Position numbers and translations under genes: made by a program | NCBI GenBank assembly: GCA_013368375.1 | Contig: JAACJP010000016.1 | Coordinates: 124,001-188,000 of the forward strand | Length of the DNA: 64,000 bases | Origin: Tricholomella constricta | Lineage: Eukaryota > Basidiomycota > Agaricomycetes > Agaricales > Lyophyllaceae | Direction of reading: 5' to 3' | Notes under the pieces: model-generated | Database searches by the model: none | What the model was told of the DNA's origin: nothing | The model's input: only the letters and a program-made list of their open reading frames with translations | In this document: one piece after another, positions 63,758 through 64,000 of the stretch | Numbering within the stretch: the stretch's first letter is position 1 | How the letters are laid out: the number at the start of each line of letters is the position of its first letter

Positions 63758-64000
63758 TGCGGGAGACCGGTAAGTAAGACTAGAGAGGATGGAGTAAACG
63801 AACAGGACAATTGGATGCAGGGTCTGATCGATCACGTTAAATATGCATAAGCTTGCGGCTTGATGGCACCATTTTTTCTTGATTTATGATTGGCTGCTGG
63901 CTTGATGGAACTGGCGAGTTTTTCAAATTAAGGTTTGTCCCAGCGCGTGGCGTGTGTTTTCCGGGGATAATCTCAATCAAAAAGAACAAAGTACGTATGT
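63758..64000. other. Right-edge flank
   Basis: Upstream region of the hybrid-binding-domain gene up to the window edge; no other feature seen. Confidence 0.3.

Overview
The window looks like nuclear DNA of a mushroom-forming basidiomycete (Agaricomycetes). The genes are cut by many short (about 45-60 base) GT-AG introns. Core eukaryotic genes sit beside a CxC2-type KDZ transposase, a tnp2-like transposase and a tyrosine-recombinase gene, a mixture typical of these fungi. No rRNA, tRNA or prokaryotic feature was recognised.

Left half (about 0.9-31 kb): ordinary chromosome, gene dense except for two quiet stretches. In order: a Kre9-like GPI-anchored wall protein (-), an unidentified intron-rich gene (-), RNase H2 subunit C (-), a protein-kinase remnant (-), the mitochondrial fission dynamin DNM1 (+), a BCS1-type AAA ATPase with a long charged tail (-), a 3.9 kb gene-poor gap, the Golgi protein SYS1 (-) divergent from a Ste13/Dap2-type dipeptidyl peptidase (+), a possible Nro1/Ett1-like protein (+), a mitochondrial carrier (-), and STT3 of oligosaccharyltransferase (-) divergent from a NodB-type deacetylase (+). 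Several of these act in the secretory pathway and at the cell surface (SYS1, the peptidase, STT3, the GPI protein, perhaps the deacetylase). They share no operon-like organisation.

Right half (about 31-64 kb): dominated by mobile DNA. A LINE-type retrotransposon (-) occupies about 31.9-37.3 kb. It has an ATGA-overlapped ORF1/ORF2, an RNase H domain placed between endonuclease and reverse transcriptase, a frameshift in the RT, and a missing 3' end. Next comes a compact three-gene block at 39.5-45.3 kb: an XPG/FEN-like protein with several catalytic acids replaced, a tyrosine recombinase with its catalytic residues in place, and a SAP-domain protein convergent with them, separated by only 98 and 74 bases. 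This block is the best candidate for an undescribed mobile system. A carboxylesterase and a secreted PL3 pectate lyase interrupt the mobile DNA at 46.4-51 kb. They are followed by a 5'-truncated tnp2-like transposase (52.4-55.4 kb), a 1.6 kb array of ATGCAT-based hairpins (55.4-56.95 kb), a full-length CxC2-KDZ transposase (57.05-60.77 kb) with a divergent companion gene (61.0-61.7 kb), and a small protein ending in an RNase H1 hybrid-binding/viroplasmin-like fold.

Exon boundaries were read by eye from reading frame and splice consensus. Outer coordinates are given. Internal exons are approximate unless stated.
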